NCBI RefSeq assembly: GCF_024494385.1
Contig: NZ_JAEVLT010000004.1
Coordinates: 209,168-273,167 of the forward strand
Direction: 5' to 3'
Source: Bacillus sp. EB600
GTDB taxonomy: Bacteria; Bacillota; Bacilli; Bacillales; Cytobacillaceae
DNA: 64,000 bases
Shown here: piece by piece, positions 45,800 through 54,490 of the stretch
Layout of the letters: every line of letters begins with the position of its first letter
How positions within the stretch are numbered: the stretch's first letter is position 1
The notes under the pieces: generated by a model
Databases searched by the model: none
Told to the model about the DNA's origin: nothing
What the model saw: only the letters and a program-made list of their open reading frames with translations
Made by a program: the position numbers and the translations under genes

Positions 45800-46804
45800 C
45801 TACTCCTTTTTCTTATGCTCGGTTACTTCTAAAACATCTAAAAGAAAAACAAAAATCGGTATGCCGACAATCAATCCCCACACACCAAAAAAGTGCTCTG
45901 AAAAAATCAAAATAATGAACGTGTAAAAAACAGGCAGGTTTGTTTTCGATGACATTAAATTTGGGTTCAGAATATAGGCTTCAATTCCGTGAATAATTAA
46001 AATGGCAATCCCGATATATAGAACCTTTATAAAGCCGCCGATACTGTAAGCAATAACCGCCAACGGAATTAACGATAAGATAACACCTGCCACTGGGATG
46101 AGCCCCAATAGGAAAATCATGATTGATAACCCGCCCAGCTGCGGAAATCCTAATATCCACAATGAAATGGTTGTCAGTGTGCAGTTGACAAGCGCAATAA
46201 TCAATTGTGCTTCAATTACCTTACCAAACGTTCCGGCAAATTTCTGTGCAAAAAATTCAAGTTCATTGTAAATAGAGGCAACCTTACTCGTTTTAAACTT
46301 CCTCGTAAACTTGATCAAGCTCGGTTTTTCCAACAAACAAAATAAGCTTAGAAGTAACGCAAGCAGAATTTGCAATCCGATCCGACTAATATCAGTAAAG
46401 TATCTGATGACATAGGTGAAACCCTGTTCAAAGTAAGTTTGTACTTGGATTTTTGCAATCCGATTGAAGATATAGGTCAAAATGATATTATCATGTTTAG
46501 CTGTGTAAAAAGCGGAAAGCTGTTTAATTAAGTCTTTGATTTCTCTAATAATCATTGGTAAATAATTGACCATTGCCCACGAAAACAAACCAACTATGAC
46601 AGCATATAGAATAACAACAACTAGCCTTCGATTTAATGGAATACGCTCCGAAACAAATTTCACTAACCGGTCCATGAGAAACGTAAAAATAAACGTAAGC
46701 AAAATCAAGTTGATCATATCTCTAAGCAGATATAAAACAAGAATCATTAAAGCAAATATGACAATTCGTTTAAACCCACTGCTTTGGAGGATTTTATTAA
46801 TCAT
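45800..46804 (-). CDS. AI-2E family transporter (YdbI/YtvI-like membrane protein)
   Basis: Membrane protein, 334 residues with about seven helices, of the AI-2E/UPF0118 family. Family segments are FLMDRLVKFVSERIPLNRRLVVV near the N-terminus, LGLIPVAGVILSLIPLAVIAY, and the C-terminal FGVWGLIVGIPIFVFLLDVLE. Members export autoinducer-2 or exchange ions such as sodium; which applies here is unknown. The ribosome binding site is weak (GAGG, 13 bp away). Confidence 0.85.
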   Translation of the reverse strand: MINKILQSSGFKRIVIFALMILVLYLLRDMINLILLTFIFTFLMDRLVKFVSERIPLNRRLVVVILYAVIVGLFSWAMVNYLPMIIREIKDLIKQLSAFYTAKHDNIILTYIFNRIAKIQVQTYFEQGFTYVIRYFTDISRIGLQILLALLLSLFCLLEKPSLIKFTRKFKTSKVASIYNELEFFAQKFAGTFGKVIEAQLIIALVNCTLTTISLWILGFPQLGGLSIMIFLLGLIPVAGVILSLIPLAVIAYSIGGFIKVLYIGIAILIIHGIEAYILNPNLMSSKTNLPVFYTFIILIFSEHFFGVWGLIVGIPIFVFLLDVLEVTEHKKKE

Positions 46805-46943
46805 ATAGTATTATCAACCTCATTATTTTCAATTTGTATCAATATAAAACAAACCTAACTGACTTTTTACAATTTCTATTCTCAATTATATCCAAAGCAA
46901 AGAAAGAACCATCCGTTTGAAAAGTTCCTTCTTTATACTGCTT

Positions 46944-48422
46944 TTAGGTATTTTCAGAACTATTCGGAAAATGGATGATAAATGAAGTGCCATTTCCCTC
47001 TTCGCTTGTGCATTCGATCGTTCCATTATGATTCTTTATAATCCGATAGGATACGAGCAGGCCTAATCCATTCCCCTTTTCCTTTGTTGTATAAAATGGT
47101 TCTCCGATTTTATCAAGAATTTCTTTTGGAATACCACAGCCATTATCAGAGATCGTCACGATTGTCTCAGTTGTTAATAGCTCACATTTAATAGTAATTT
47201 CTTCATTTGATCGGCCATTAAGGGCATCCAGCGCATTTTTGATGAGATTAATAAACACCTGTTTCAGCTGGTACTTTTCTCCATAAACTGGCGCGAATTG
47301 GGACTCAAATTTCTTTGTTACTTTTATACCTTGTCTAAAGGCCTCTGGCTCCAGTAAAAACACAACTTCATTTAATAACTGGATCACATTTAATTCACTG
47401 AAATTCTGGACTTGAGGTTTTGCTAAAATCATTAACTCACCAGCTATATGGTTTAAGCTTTCTAGCTCTGCATCAATGACATCCAGAAATTCATCCTTGA
47501 CTGTCTGTTTATTTTCCCTCATCAATTGGATGAAGCCCTTTATTGCTGTAAGTGGGTTACGAAGCTCATGACCAATCCCGGCAGCTAATTCCCCAATCAA
47601 AGCCAGCTTTTCAGTTTGCATCATCGATTCTTCCGATTTTTTACGGTCAAGAATATCAACCGCATAAACCAGTAAGGAGGTTGTCTGCCCGTTTTCAATA
47701 ATCGGACTAACCACAGTCAGCCAATAGACCTCATACTGTTTGGTTGGATCGAAAAATTCAAAGATTACCTTTTCCTGTGACTCCCAACAAAGCTGATAAT
47801 GATGGGTGACAATAGCAGCAATTTCTTTGGGAAACATGTCCTCTGGACGTTTTCCAATTAAATCATTAGAAGTGAGTCCCAGTTGATTGAATAATCGCCC
47901 TTCACTTAAGGTATGATAAAAGTCTTCATTTTCTTTTTCAATCCTAAGAATAAGAGCCTGCTGCTGCTTGATAATCGATTCCAGTTCACTTTTTGCCTCA
48001 AGAAGTGTTCTTTCGTATGTTTTCCGATCGCTAATATCTCTTGAAACACCTAATATGTATCGACAATCCTGTTGATCCTCTATAAAAATTGGGATAATTG
48101 TTGTTTCAAATGTTTTATCGATGTGATTAATAATCAAATTCTCTTCAAATGTTAATGATTGTTTATTAAAAATAGCTTTGAGATAATTTTCATTAACTCC
48201 CGCTGCTTCATCAGCACAAAATATTTCTTCAATTCGTTTATTCTTTATTTGATGTAACTGTAATCCGGTCCCTTTAAGATAAGCGGGATTGACCTCAAGA
48301 CATCGGAATTTATCATTTTCTTCCACATCTATTAAAAAAACCATATCCTCTAAGTAGTTAAATATTGTTACTAAATGGTCTAAATTAAAAGTATTACCCA
48401 AGTTTTGTAGTGGATGACTCAC
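46944..48422 (-). CDS. PAS-domain sensor histidine kinase (sporulation-kinase type)
   Basis: Soluble histidine kinase, 492 residues from GTG 48422, which has AAGGGGGTG upstream; the frame runs on to 48503 without support. Two PAS domains cover about 15-135 and 150-260 (ILGVSRDISDRK, LLVYAVDILDRK mark their ends). The phospho-acceptor is His285 in GIGHELRNPLTAIKGF. ATPase motifs are INLIKNALDALN and GNGLGLLVSYRI. The architecture resembles KinA/KinE-like kinases feeding Spo0F, but no target can be assigned. Confidence 0.88.
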   Translation of the reverse strand: MSHPLQNLGNTFNLDHLVTIFNYLEDMVFLIDVEENDKFRCLEVNPAYLKGTGLQLHQIKNKRIEEIFCADEAAGVNENYLKAIFNKQSLTFEENLIINHIDKTFETTIIPIFIEDQQDCRYILGVSRDISDRKTYERTLLEAKSELESIIKQQQALILRIEKENEDFYHTLSEGRLFNQLGLTSNDLIGKRPEDMFPKEIAAIVTHHYQLCWESQEKVIFEFFDPTKQYEVYWLTVVSPIIENGQTTSLLVYAVDILDRKKSEESMMQTEKLALIGELAAGIGHELRNPLTAIKGFIQLMRENKQTVKDEFLDVIDAELESLNHIAGELMILAKPQVQNFSELNVIQLLNEVVFLLEPEAFRQGIKVTKKFESQFAPVYGEKYQLKQVFINLIKNALDALNGRSNEEITIKCELLTTETIVTISDNGCGIPKEILDKIGEPFYTTKEKGNGLGLLVSYRIIKNHNGTIECTSEEGNGTSFIIHFPNSSENT

Positions 48423-48543
48423 AAGAACCCACACCCCCTTAAATATTCTACTATCATTATACTTTAAATCTTTGCTTTCGCTATTGTTAAATCCAAATTC
48501 CAACTAGAATTTCCTGAATGTGATTGCAAATAATTTATGAAAT

Positions 48544-48582
48544 TTTTCATTTTATTCATAGTTTGTTCATATCTGTTATGTA
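48544..48582 (+). promoter_or_regulatory. 11-bp-phased boxes upstream of candidate small RNA A
   Basis: TTTTCA (48544), TTCATA (48555), TTCATA (48566), TATGTA (48577), each 5 bases apart. The TATGAT -10 at 48581 begins 15 bp after the third box starts. Same layout as at 48813 and 40690. Confidence 0.6.
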
Positions 48583-48592
48583 TGATAATCGT

Positions 48593-48667
48593 AGGTTGCA
48601 AGCCTATTAACTTGACCCCCATAAATATAATCTTTACCGGCCGTACAGATGGCCGGTACTTTTTTTA
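48593..48667 (+). ncRNA. Candidate small RNA A
   Basis: About 75 nt, between a -10 (TATGAT, 48581-48586) and an intrinsic terminator. It has no usable reading frame. A GACCCCC segment at 48614-48620 lies unpaired before the terminator stem ACCGGCC/GGCCGGT. Small RNA B 270 bp downstream shares the upstream boxes, a C-run and the stem sequence, so the two look like paralogues. Confidence 0.6.
48636..48667 (+). terminator. Terminator of small RNA A
   Basis: ACCGGCC and GGCCGGT arms with an 8-base loop, then ACTTTTTTT. Confidence 0.88.
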
Positions 48668-48728
48668 TACTTATTTCGTTTCTTACCTGCATGATGACAG
48701 AAACCTTAAAAAATAGCCCAAAATTAGA

Positions 48729-48790
48729 AAAGTGAAAGCACACTTCCTGTGCGTCGAAGTAAGACCGTGATCTATGTTCAGAGCTCTAAA
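48729..48790. repeat. Fragment of dispersed repeat between small RNAs A and B
   Basis: AAAAGTGAAAGC, CACACTTCCTGTGCGTCGAAG and AGCTCTAAATTC. It resembles parts of the repeats at 32316 and 35722. Weak match. Confidence 0.35.
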
Positions 48791-48812
48791 TTCTAATACT
48801 TTTACTACAAAC

Positions 48813-48851
48813 TTCATTCTTTATTCATATTTTGTTAATATCCATCTATTA
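48813..48851 (+). promoter_or_regulatory. 11-bp-phased boxes upstream of candidate small RNA B
   Basis: TTCATT (48813), TTCATA (48824), TTAATA (48835), CTATTA (48846). The -10 TAGACT at 48850 begins 15 bp after the third box starts, as in locus A. The segment from 48811 aligns closely with the one at 48548. Confidence 0.6.
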
Positions 48852-48861
48852 GACTAAAAAC

Positions 48862-48945
48862 AGGTTCAGTTGTAATCCTAACTAACTAACCCCCCTTTTT
48901 TAAGACCCCTTTTTGGACCGGCCCTTGGCTGGTTCTTTTTTTTTT
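48862..48945 (+). ncRNA. Candidate small RNA B
   Basis: About 84 nt ending at an intrinsic terminator. AACCCCCC (48888-48895) and GACCCC (48904-48909) are C-rich tracts that could pair with Shine-Dalgarno sequences. Shared with small RNA A: promoter boxes, C-run, and ACCGGCC stem. CsfG-like sporulation RNAs are an alternative identity that I cannot test here. Confidence 0.6.
48915..48945 (+). terminator. Terminator of small RNA B
   Basis: ACCGGCC pairs with GGCTGGT (one G-U pair), 3-base loop, followed by a run of ten T. Confidence 0.88.
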
Positions 48946-48989
48946 GCATACATCCACACACATTAAAATGAAAGGAGTCGCTAACAAAT

Positions 48990-49202
48990 TTAGTGACCCC
49001 TTTCAGTTATCTCATCCAAAAATTGTGGGAAATAACTAGATGACATTGGTTTAGCTAAGCAAAAGCCCTGAATCTCATCACAATTTTTACTTGTTAAAAT
49101 TTGCAACTGTCTTTCATCCACAACACCTTCCGCGACAACCCGAAAATCTAAAGAATGTGCTAAGGAAATAATTGAATCGATGATCGCTGCGTCTTGATTA
49201 TT
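48990..49202 (-). pseudogene. Remnant of an EAL-domain (c-di-GMP phosphodiesterase) protein, C-terminal end only
   Basis: Hand translation of the minus strand gives about 70 codons with a stop at 48990. It contains AIIDSIISLAHSLDFRVVAE, GVVDERQLQILTSKNCDEI and QGFCLAKPMSSSYF, the end of an EAL domain (the VVAEGV and QGF.. KP motifs). A TAG stop precedes it and no start codon or binding site exists, so the rest of the gene is gone. Between it and 49290 only AT-rich sequence remains. Confidence 0.85.
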
Positions 49203-49289
49203 CTAACCTTTGTCGGCTTTACCACCCTTTTTTAATACAATAATAGTCGTAGGAATAATATAAAAAAAATGCTGATTTTTTTTTTAAAA

Positions 49290-49318
49290 AAAGACCAGCA
49301 ATTTTTCTGCTGGTCTTT
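49290..49318 (-). terminator. Terminator of the serine dehydratase gene
   Basis: AAAGACCAGCA and TGCTGGTCTTT perfect 11-bp arms, followed on the minus strand by TTTTTAAAAAAAAA. Confidence 0.85.
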
Positions 49319-49360
49319 CAGATAGTAACGAAGCGGCTAGATCCTGCCATTGAAAAATGC

Positions 49361-50926
49361 TTAAATGGTTTGCACCAAAAGAATTTCATCAATAATTGGA
49401 ATCTCTTTTTTTAGCAAGTCTAAGAGATTTTCTTCGATTTGATTGTCAACTTCAAAAACCGTGATTGCTGGACCATTGATTTTTGAACGCTCATTTGCCA
49501 TTCGGGCGATGTTTAATCCATTTTCCTGGAGAATCTCCGATAATTCAGCAATGACCCCTTTTCGGTCTGTATGGCGGATAACAATGGTTGGACGTTCACC
49601 GCTAAATTTTAATGGATAATCCTCAAATTCCTGGACCTCTACTTTACCACCACCTAAAGAGCTGGCTAACACTTTAATTCTTTTCGTTTCCCCTGCCAGT
49701 TCAATCAGAACCGTATTCGGGTGGTAGCTTCCAAGAACCCGCTTCGTAAATTCATATTGTAACCCAGTTTCTTCTGCTACTTTTTTCGCGTTCGGAATAT
49801 TGTCATCCATTGTGGCTAACCCAAGAACACCTGCTAACAGAGCTAAGTCTGTTCCGTGCCCCTGATAGGTTTCGGCAAAAGAGCCCATCAGCGAGAATTT
49901 CGCAAAGAGTGGTTTTTCGTTTAAAAGCTGGCGGGCGATATTGCCAATTCTTACCGCTCCTGCTGTATGGGAGCTGGAAGGCCCCACCATTACTGGACCG
50001 ATAATTTCATATGCACTTTGATATTTTGCCGGTGCACAGGCATTGCTGCCCACTCCGCCAAAAATCTTTTCTTTTATTTTTTTGCCAGTCGGGGTTCCAG
50101 CTAGGCCGCCCGTTCCTGTTTCTCTTAGTGATTCGGGCATTTGCTGTCCAACTTCATGCATCACCTGAATGACTTCATCTGGTGGAATGATGCTATTTAC
50201 TCCAGCTAGAGCCATGTCTGCTGCCGCTTGAGCAGTAAGCGCATGTAATCCGTTACGAATGATACATGGAATTTCAACCAGTCCGGCAACCGGGTCACAA
50301 ACCAAGCCCAGTGAATTTTTTAACGCGATACCGACTGCATTTCCTACCTGCATTGGTGTTCCACCGGCAAGCTCCACAAGAGTGCCTGCCGCCATCGCTG
50401 TCGCTGATCCGACTTCGGCTTGGCAGCCGCCGGCAGCGCCTGAAATAGATGCCTTATTCGCAATCACCAAGCCAAGAGCTGAAGCAGTGAACATTGACTG
50501 CACAATCTGTTCCCTTGTAAATCTTCCACTGTCAAGGGCGTGCACAAGAACAGCAGGTAAAATACCTGCAGACCCGGCTGTTGGTGTTGCAACAATCCGC
50601 CCCATTGCTGCGTTTACTTCTGATACAGCGAGCGCATTTGCCGTAACCATCAATGATGTTGGATTGACAAAAGAATTCCCCGTTTGGGCGTATTGGTAAA
50701 GACGGTGTCCATCTCCTCCAGTTAAGCCGGTACGGGACATAACATCGCTGCTTGTCCCTTTGCGGACTGCTTCCTCCATTACCGTAAATTGCTCAGCCAT
50801 TTTATCAAGGAGTATCTGCCTCGAATAACCCCTTTGTTCTGTTTCTGTTTTTATCATCAACTCAAAAATCTTTGTATTTTCTTTTTCTGCAAGTTCAATT
50901 AGTCCCTGTAAACTCGTAAAAGACAT
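49361..50926 (-). CDS. Fused L-serine dehydratase (alpha domain then beta/ACT domain)
   Basis: Iron-sulfur L-serine dehydratase that converts serine to pyruvate and ammonia, 521 residues in one chain. Residues 1-300 are the alpha domain (ATPTAGSAGILPAVLVHAL, cluster cysteines in SGAAGGCQAEVG, GLVCDPVAGLVEIPCI, GVGSNACAPAK). About 305-445 is the beta domain (IIGPVMVGPSSSHTAGAVRI). A C-terminal ACT domain follows (GERPTIVIRHTDRKGVIAEL). Bacillus usually has separate sdaAA and sdaAB; E. coli SdaA has beta before alpha. I start at ATG 50926, 8 bp after GGGAG. Confidence 0.93.
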   Translation of the reverse strand: MSFTSLQGLIELAEKENTKIFELMIKTETEQRGYSRQILLDKMAEQFTVMEEAVRKGTSSDVMSRTGLTGGDGHRLYQYAQTGNSFVNPTSLMVTANALAVSEVNAAMGRIVATPTAGSAGILPAVLVHALDSGRFTREQIVQSMFTASALGLVIANKASISGAAGGCQAEVGSATAMAAGTLVELAGGTPMQVGNAVGIALKNSLGLVCDPVAGLVEIPCIIRNGLHALTAQAAADMALAGVNSIIPPDEVIQVMHEVGQQMPESLRETGTGGLAGTPTGKKIKEKIFGGVGSNACAPAKYQSAYEIIGPVMVGPSSSHTAGAVRIGNIARQLLNEKPLFAKFSLMGSFAETYQGHGTDLALLAGVLGLATMDDNIPNAKKVAEETGLQYEFTKRVLGSYHPNTVLIELAGETKRIKVLASSLGGGKVEVQEFEDYPLKFSGERPTIVIRHTDRKGVIAELSEILQENGLNIARMANERSKINGPAITVFEVDNQIEENLLDLLKKEIPIIDEILLVQTI

Positions 50927-51038
50927 GCTCATTACTCCCTTCACACGGAAGTTCGCATACATACATCTATGCATGCATGCAAACCGCCCTCCGTATTATA
51001 TCCATTCAGGTATTTTTAGAAACACGGAAACTGACTAA

Positions 51039-51197
51039 GGCTCCTTCCGCCATTTCTTCTGAAAATATTTTCTACCATCATTATAAATTTTTGAAATGGA
51101 GACAGCATCCCAATCATTGTTGAAAGTTTTCCTTTCATTTGCTTACTTCCACTTTTCCTTGCATACAAACAACAAAAAATAACCATTAATTTTTAAC
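51039..51197 (-). promoter_or_regulatory. Promoter region of sdaA, duplicated upstream of kbl
   Basis: Aligns with 55829-55991 over about 160 bp. Shared blocks, plus strand: GGCTCC-TTC, GAAAANNTTTTC, ATTATAAATTT, TTGT-GAAAG, TCATTTGC--ACTT, CCATTAATTTTTAAC. On the minus strand TATAAT (51085-51080) is the -10. The palindrome GAAAATATTTTC (51061-51072) covers the expected start of transcription. No good -35 hexamer is seen, so an activator upstream is likely. Confidence 0.65.
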
Positions 51198-51324
51198 CGA
51201 TTTATTCAATCCATCAAATACGATCCCAAACATAGAAAAAAGGCAATTTCCAAAGCTGTAATTCAATTTATGGGAAGCCTCCCTCCCCCTAATCTCCTTA
51301 CTCTTTTCGGGGAAATAGAAAGAA

Positions 51325-51453
51325 CTACTCTTCTATTTTGTAATCATAAAATTTTCCATCGACCTCGATGACAATAATCGCCGTATCGCCTTTGTCTTTC
51401 ATGGATACTACATGGCTGATATTAATTATACGCCGCGGTAAAATAGTTGTCAT
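51325..51453 (-). other. Short reading frame, possible gene remnant
   Basis: 42 codons, MTTILPRRIINISHVVSMKD at the start and VDGKFYDYKIEE at the end, open a little further upstream without a start. It looks protein-like but has no ribosome binding site. I do not recognise it. The rest of the gap from 51198 to 51580 shows nothing else. Confidence 0.3.
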
Positions 51454-51582
51454 ATAATTGACTTCATTAAAGTCAACTAAATCCTTTTATTAAAATCAAG
51501 ATAGTGCCCACGTAGGATAAAAATTAAACTTTTTCATATTACATTTGGAAGCAAGAGAACCGTCCCCTTGGCTTCAACATAA

Positions 51583-51618
51583 AAAAATAGGGATAAACTA
51601 AGTTTTATCCCTATTTTT
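51583..51618 (-). terminator. Terminator of the amino-acid permease gene
   Basis: AAAAATAGGGATAAA and TTTATCCCTATTTTT perfect 15-bp arms with a 6-base loop, 12 bp beyond the stop. Another imperfect hairpin (GGAAGC/GCTTC, 51547-51574) lies beyond it. Confidence 0.85.
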
Positions 51619-51629
51619 GGATTTTTGTA

Positions 51630-53012
51630 TTAGGCTATTTCTTTGTCCTTTTCGGCATCTGTCGGGATGCGCTTGTTGATTCCAAATGCATAATAGCTTA
51701 CTGTCATCAGACCTAAGAAAACAATCCCCGCAATAAGAGATACACGAGTGTCATCGTTAAACCACATACCAACTAAAACCATCACTAGGAAACCGATTGT
51801 CAAATAGTTTGAAACCGGGGCAAAAGGCATTTTGAACGGATGGCTATCCATTGCAGATCCTTGAGTCTTTCTGAATTGGAAATGGCTGATCAGAATTACA
51901 AACCAAGGAATCATACCAGGGAGTACACTTGCAGCATATACATATACGAATAAATTTTTAGGTGCAAGGTAACTTAAAATTACTCCTAATAAAAGACCAA
52001 CTACCACACCAAGAGTACCAACCAGCGGTACGCCATTTTTTGTTATTTTTGCAAAAAACTTTGGACCTTGTCCATTTGCTCCCAATGTATAAAGCATACG
52101 TCCTGCACTGTAAATTCCGCTATTACACCCAGAAAGGGCAGCTGTGATAACAACGAAGTTAATAATACCGGCTGCTGCTGTAATTCCAATTTTCGCAAAA
52201 GTGGCTACAAACGGGCTTCCGATATCTCCCAATTGATCCCAAGGATAAACAGTTACAATAACAAAAATTGCTCCAATATAGAAAATCAAAATACGGCCGA
52301 TCAGACTTTGAATTGCTTTTACTAAGGTTGTTTGCGGATCTTTTGCTTCTCCTGCTGTAATCCCAACTAGCTCAACCCCTTGGTAAGCCCCAATAACCAG
52401 TGCCAGGGCAAAGAAGAAGCCTTTAAAACCACCTGTAAAGAAACCGCCGTTTTTCCAGAGGTTTGATAAACCGATTGCATGGCCGTTGCCCAATCCGAAG
52501 AAAATCAGACCAAATCCAGCAACAATCATTAATCCAATCGTAACAATTTTAATAAGTGCAAACCAAAATTCAAATTCACCAAATGATTTAACAGAAACTA
52601 AATTCGCTGCTGCAAGTATAACCATTGCAACTAAACCTGGAATCCAAGTAGGAAGATGCGGGAACCAGTATTGCATGTACGTACCAACAGCAATAATTTC
52701 AGACATACCAACAATTACCCATTGGAACCAGTTACTCCATGCAGTTAAATACCCCGCTAATGGGTGAATATATTTGTTACCAAATGTTGCAAAGGAACCT
52801 GTGCTCGGCTCTACATATAGCATTTCTCCCATGGCACGCATAATTAAAAAGATAAAGACACCTACGATTGCATAAGCCAACATAACTGATGGGCCCGTCC
52901 AGGAAATTGTGCTTTTTGAACCCATGAATAAACCTACGCCTATCGTACCGCCTACGGCTATCATTTGTATATGACGGCTCGACAAGCCTCTTTTCAATTC
53001 TTCTTTTGGCAT
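51630..53012 (-). CDS. Amino-acid permease (APC superfamily)
   Basis: Twelve-helix amino-acid transporter, 460 residues. The N-terminal [23 protein letters not shown] and [20 protein letters not shown] are typical of the AAT subfamily (GabP, AnsP, RocE-like). [19 protein letters not shown] is the conserved mid-region. GAGGAGGAAATATAT precedes the ATG. Its place between serine dehydratase and the threonine-degradation genes suggests serine, threonine or alanine as substrate, but that is inference. Confidence 0.9.
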   Translation of the reverse strand: MPKEELKRGLSSRHIQMIAVGGTIGVGLFMGSKSTISWTGPSVMLAYAIVGVFIFLIMRAMGEMLYVEPSTGSFATFGNKYIHPLAGYLTAWSNWFQWVIVGMSEIIAVGTYMQYWFPHLPTWIPGLVAMVILAAANLVSVKSFGEFEFWFALIKIVTIGLMIVAGFGLIFFGLGNGHAIGLSNLWKNGGFFTGGFKGFFFALALVIGAYQGVELVGITAGEAKDPQTTLVKAIQSLIGRILIFYIGAIFVIVTVYPWDQLGDIGSPFVATFAKIGITAAAGIINFVVITAALSGCNSGIYSAGRMLYTLGANGQGPKFFAKITKNGVPLVGTLGVVVGLLLGVILSYLAPKNLFVYVYAASVLPGMIPWFVILISHFQFRKTQGSAMDSHPFKMPFAPVSNYLTIGFLVMVLVGMWFNDDTRVSLIAGIVFLGLMTVSYYAFGINKRIPTDAEKDKEIA

Positions 53013-53160
53013 ATATATTTCCTCCTCTTGAAATCGAAACAGTTAATGGTAGAACTAATAAAAGTTAATGAGGGCATGTACAAAATGAGGCATGAAATTT
53101 CAAGCATTTACAATGGTGTAGTCCTCCTTAAAAATACAATTGTTTTTTTCGCACGGAACT

Positions 53161-53189
53161 ATTATAATAGAGATAGAGTTAGAGGTAAA
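53161..53189 (-). promoter_or_regulatory. Sigma-A promoter of the permease gene
   Basis: On the minus strand TTTACC, 17 bp, TATAAT. The -10 overlaps a 12-bp palindrome CTATTATAATAG (53159-53170). The leader is about 140 nt. The rest of the gap to 53396 holds only an inverted repeat. Confidence 0.6.
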
Positions 53190-53266
53190 GATTCCTTTAT
53201 TTGATTATTAGAATTAAATAGGAATTTTGTCTTATAAAAATAGGTCTATTCAGTTAGGCCCTGTTC

Positions 53267-53300
53267 CAGACACTTACCCGCTATATCAGGTAAGCGTCTG
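53267..53300. repeat. Inverted repeat between the permease and tdh genes
   Basis: CAGACACTTACC and GGTAAGCGTCTG, 12-bp arms with one mismatch, 10-base loop. It lies about 100 bp after the tdh stop and lacks a T-run. Confidence 0.45.
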
Positions 53301-53396
53301 TATTGAATTTCCAATTTCATCAATTTAGTTCAATTACGAAACCATCCTCTAAATGGTTATCCGTAATGGAGCTTGTTGTCACATGAGGGATTCTCT

Positions 53397-54386
53397 TCAG
53401 TCTTGTTCTATGGCCAGGGCAAGTTCTCTGAAAGGAATTCCTAATTTCTCTGATAAATTTTCTAACATATCTTTAGTCATGCTGTCTAAATCATATTTTG
53501 GGTCAAAATCCCATTCTTGATACGCAGCAGATGCGTCCAAGCTGTTTGGCCAAGAGTCGGCTATACTTTGACGTATAGGATCAACATCATAGTCCATTTC
53601 GAACTCCGGAATAAACTTTCTGATAGAAGCAGCTATTTCCTCAGGTTCAAAACTCATGGCAGTAATGTTAAATGCGTTACGATGTTTCAATCTCGAAGGG
53701 TCGGCTTCCATTAATTTAATGATCGCTTCGATTGCATCAGGCATATACATCATATCCATGTAAGTGCCCTTTCCAATGAATGACGTATACTTTTTGTTTT
53801 TTAGTGCTTCATAATAGATATCAACTGCGTAATCCGTTGTTCCGCCGCCTGGCAGAGTTTTATACGAAATCAGTCCCGGGAAGCGAACTCCGCGAGTATC
53901 GACGCCAAATTTTGTGAAATAGTAGTCGCACAGTAATTCACCGGCTACTTTGGTAACACCATACATTGTTGCAGGTCGTTGAATTGTGTCTTGTGGAGTA
54001 AAATTGGCCGGTGTGCTAGGTCCAAAAGAACCGATTGAGCTAGGTGTGAAAAATTTTAGATTTAGTTCACGTGCTACCTCAAGTGCATTCACCAAGCCGC
54101 CCATATTTAAATCCCATGCCAACTTTGTTTTCTTTTCTGCTACAGCTGACAATAAAGCTGCTAAATGAATGAATGTATCTACTTCATATTTTTTTGCGAG
54201 TCCCAACATGGATTCATAATCCATTACGTCTAATATTTCAAATGGACCGCTTTCAATTACAATGTTCTTTTCTACATGGCGAATATCTGTTGCAATTACG
54301 TTCTCTGTTCCGTAGATTTCTCTAAGACGCATAGTTAATTCGGAACCAATTTGGCCCAAACAACCCGTTATAAGTATTTTTTTCAT
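53397..54386 (-). CDS. tdh: L-threonine 3-dehydrogenase, SDR (epimerase-like) type
   Basis: Oxidises threonine to 2-amino-3-ketobutyrate with NAD, 329 residues. The Rossmann motif is [16 protein letters not shown], the catalytic Tyr-x3-Lys is in [13 protein letters not shown], and [17 protein letters not shown] precedes it, typical of the short-chain TDH family rather than the zinc alcohol-dehydrogenase type. AGGAGGTATTAGGCGGA precedes the ATG. It is downstream of kbl in the same operon. Confidence 0.92.
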   Translation of the reverse strand: MKKILITGCLGQIGSELTMRLREIYGTENVIATDIRHVEKNIVIESGPFEILDVMDYESMLGLAKKYEVDTFIHLAALLSAVAEKKTKLAWDLNMGGLVNALEVARELNLKFFTPSSIGSFGPSTPANFTPQDTIQRPATMYGVTKVAGELLCDYYFTKFGVDTRGVRFPGLISYKTLPGGGTTDYAVDIYYEALKNKKYTSFIGKGTYMDMMYMPDAIEAIIKLMEADPSRLKHRNAFNITAMSFEPEEIAASIRKFIPEFEMDYDVDPIRQSIADSWPNSLDASAAYQEWDFDPKYDLDSMTKDMLENLSEKLGIPFRELALAIEQD

Positions 54387-54461
54387 TCCGCCTAATACCT
54401 CCTAGGTTCGTTGTTAACAAGTTCTGTAGAAGACTAAACCTTTTAAAAGGATGTTTTTTTA

Positions 54462-54490
54462 AAACTATGGAAATACTACTTTCATAGTTT
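54462..54490 (-). repeat. Hairpin in the kbl-tdh intergenic region
   Basis: AAACTATG and CATAGTTT perfect 8-bp arms with a 13-base loop; it begins at the kbl stop codon. It may protect or partly terminate the message. Confidence 0.45.

Noticed and set aside
51325..51453. Real small gene of 42 codons
   Set aside because: No ribosome binding site and no recognised family; recorded only as a possible remnant.
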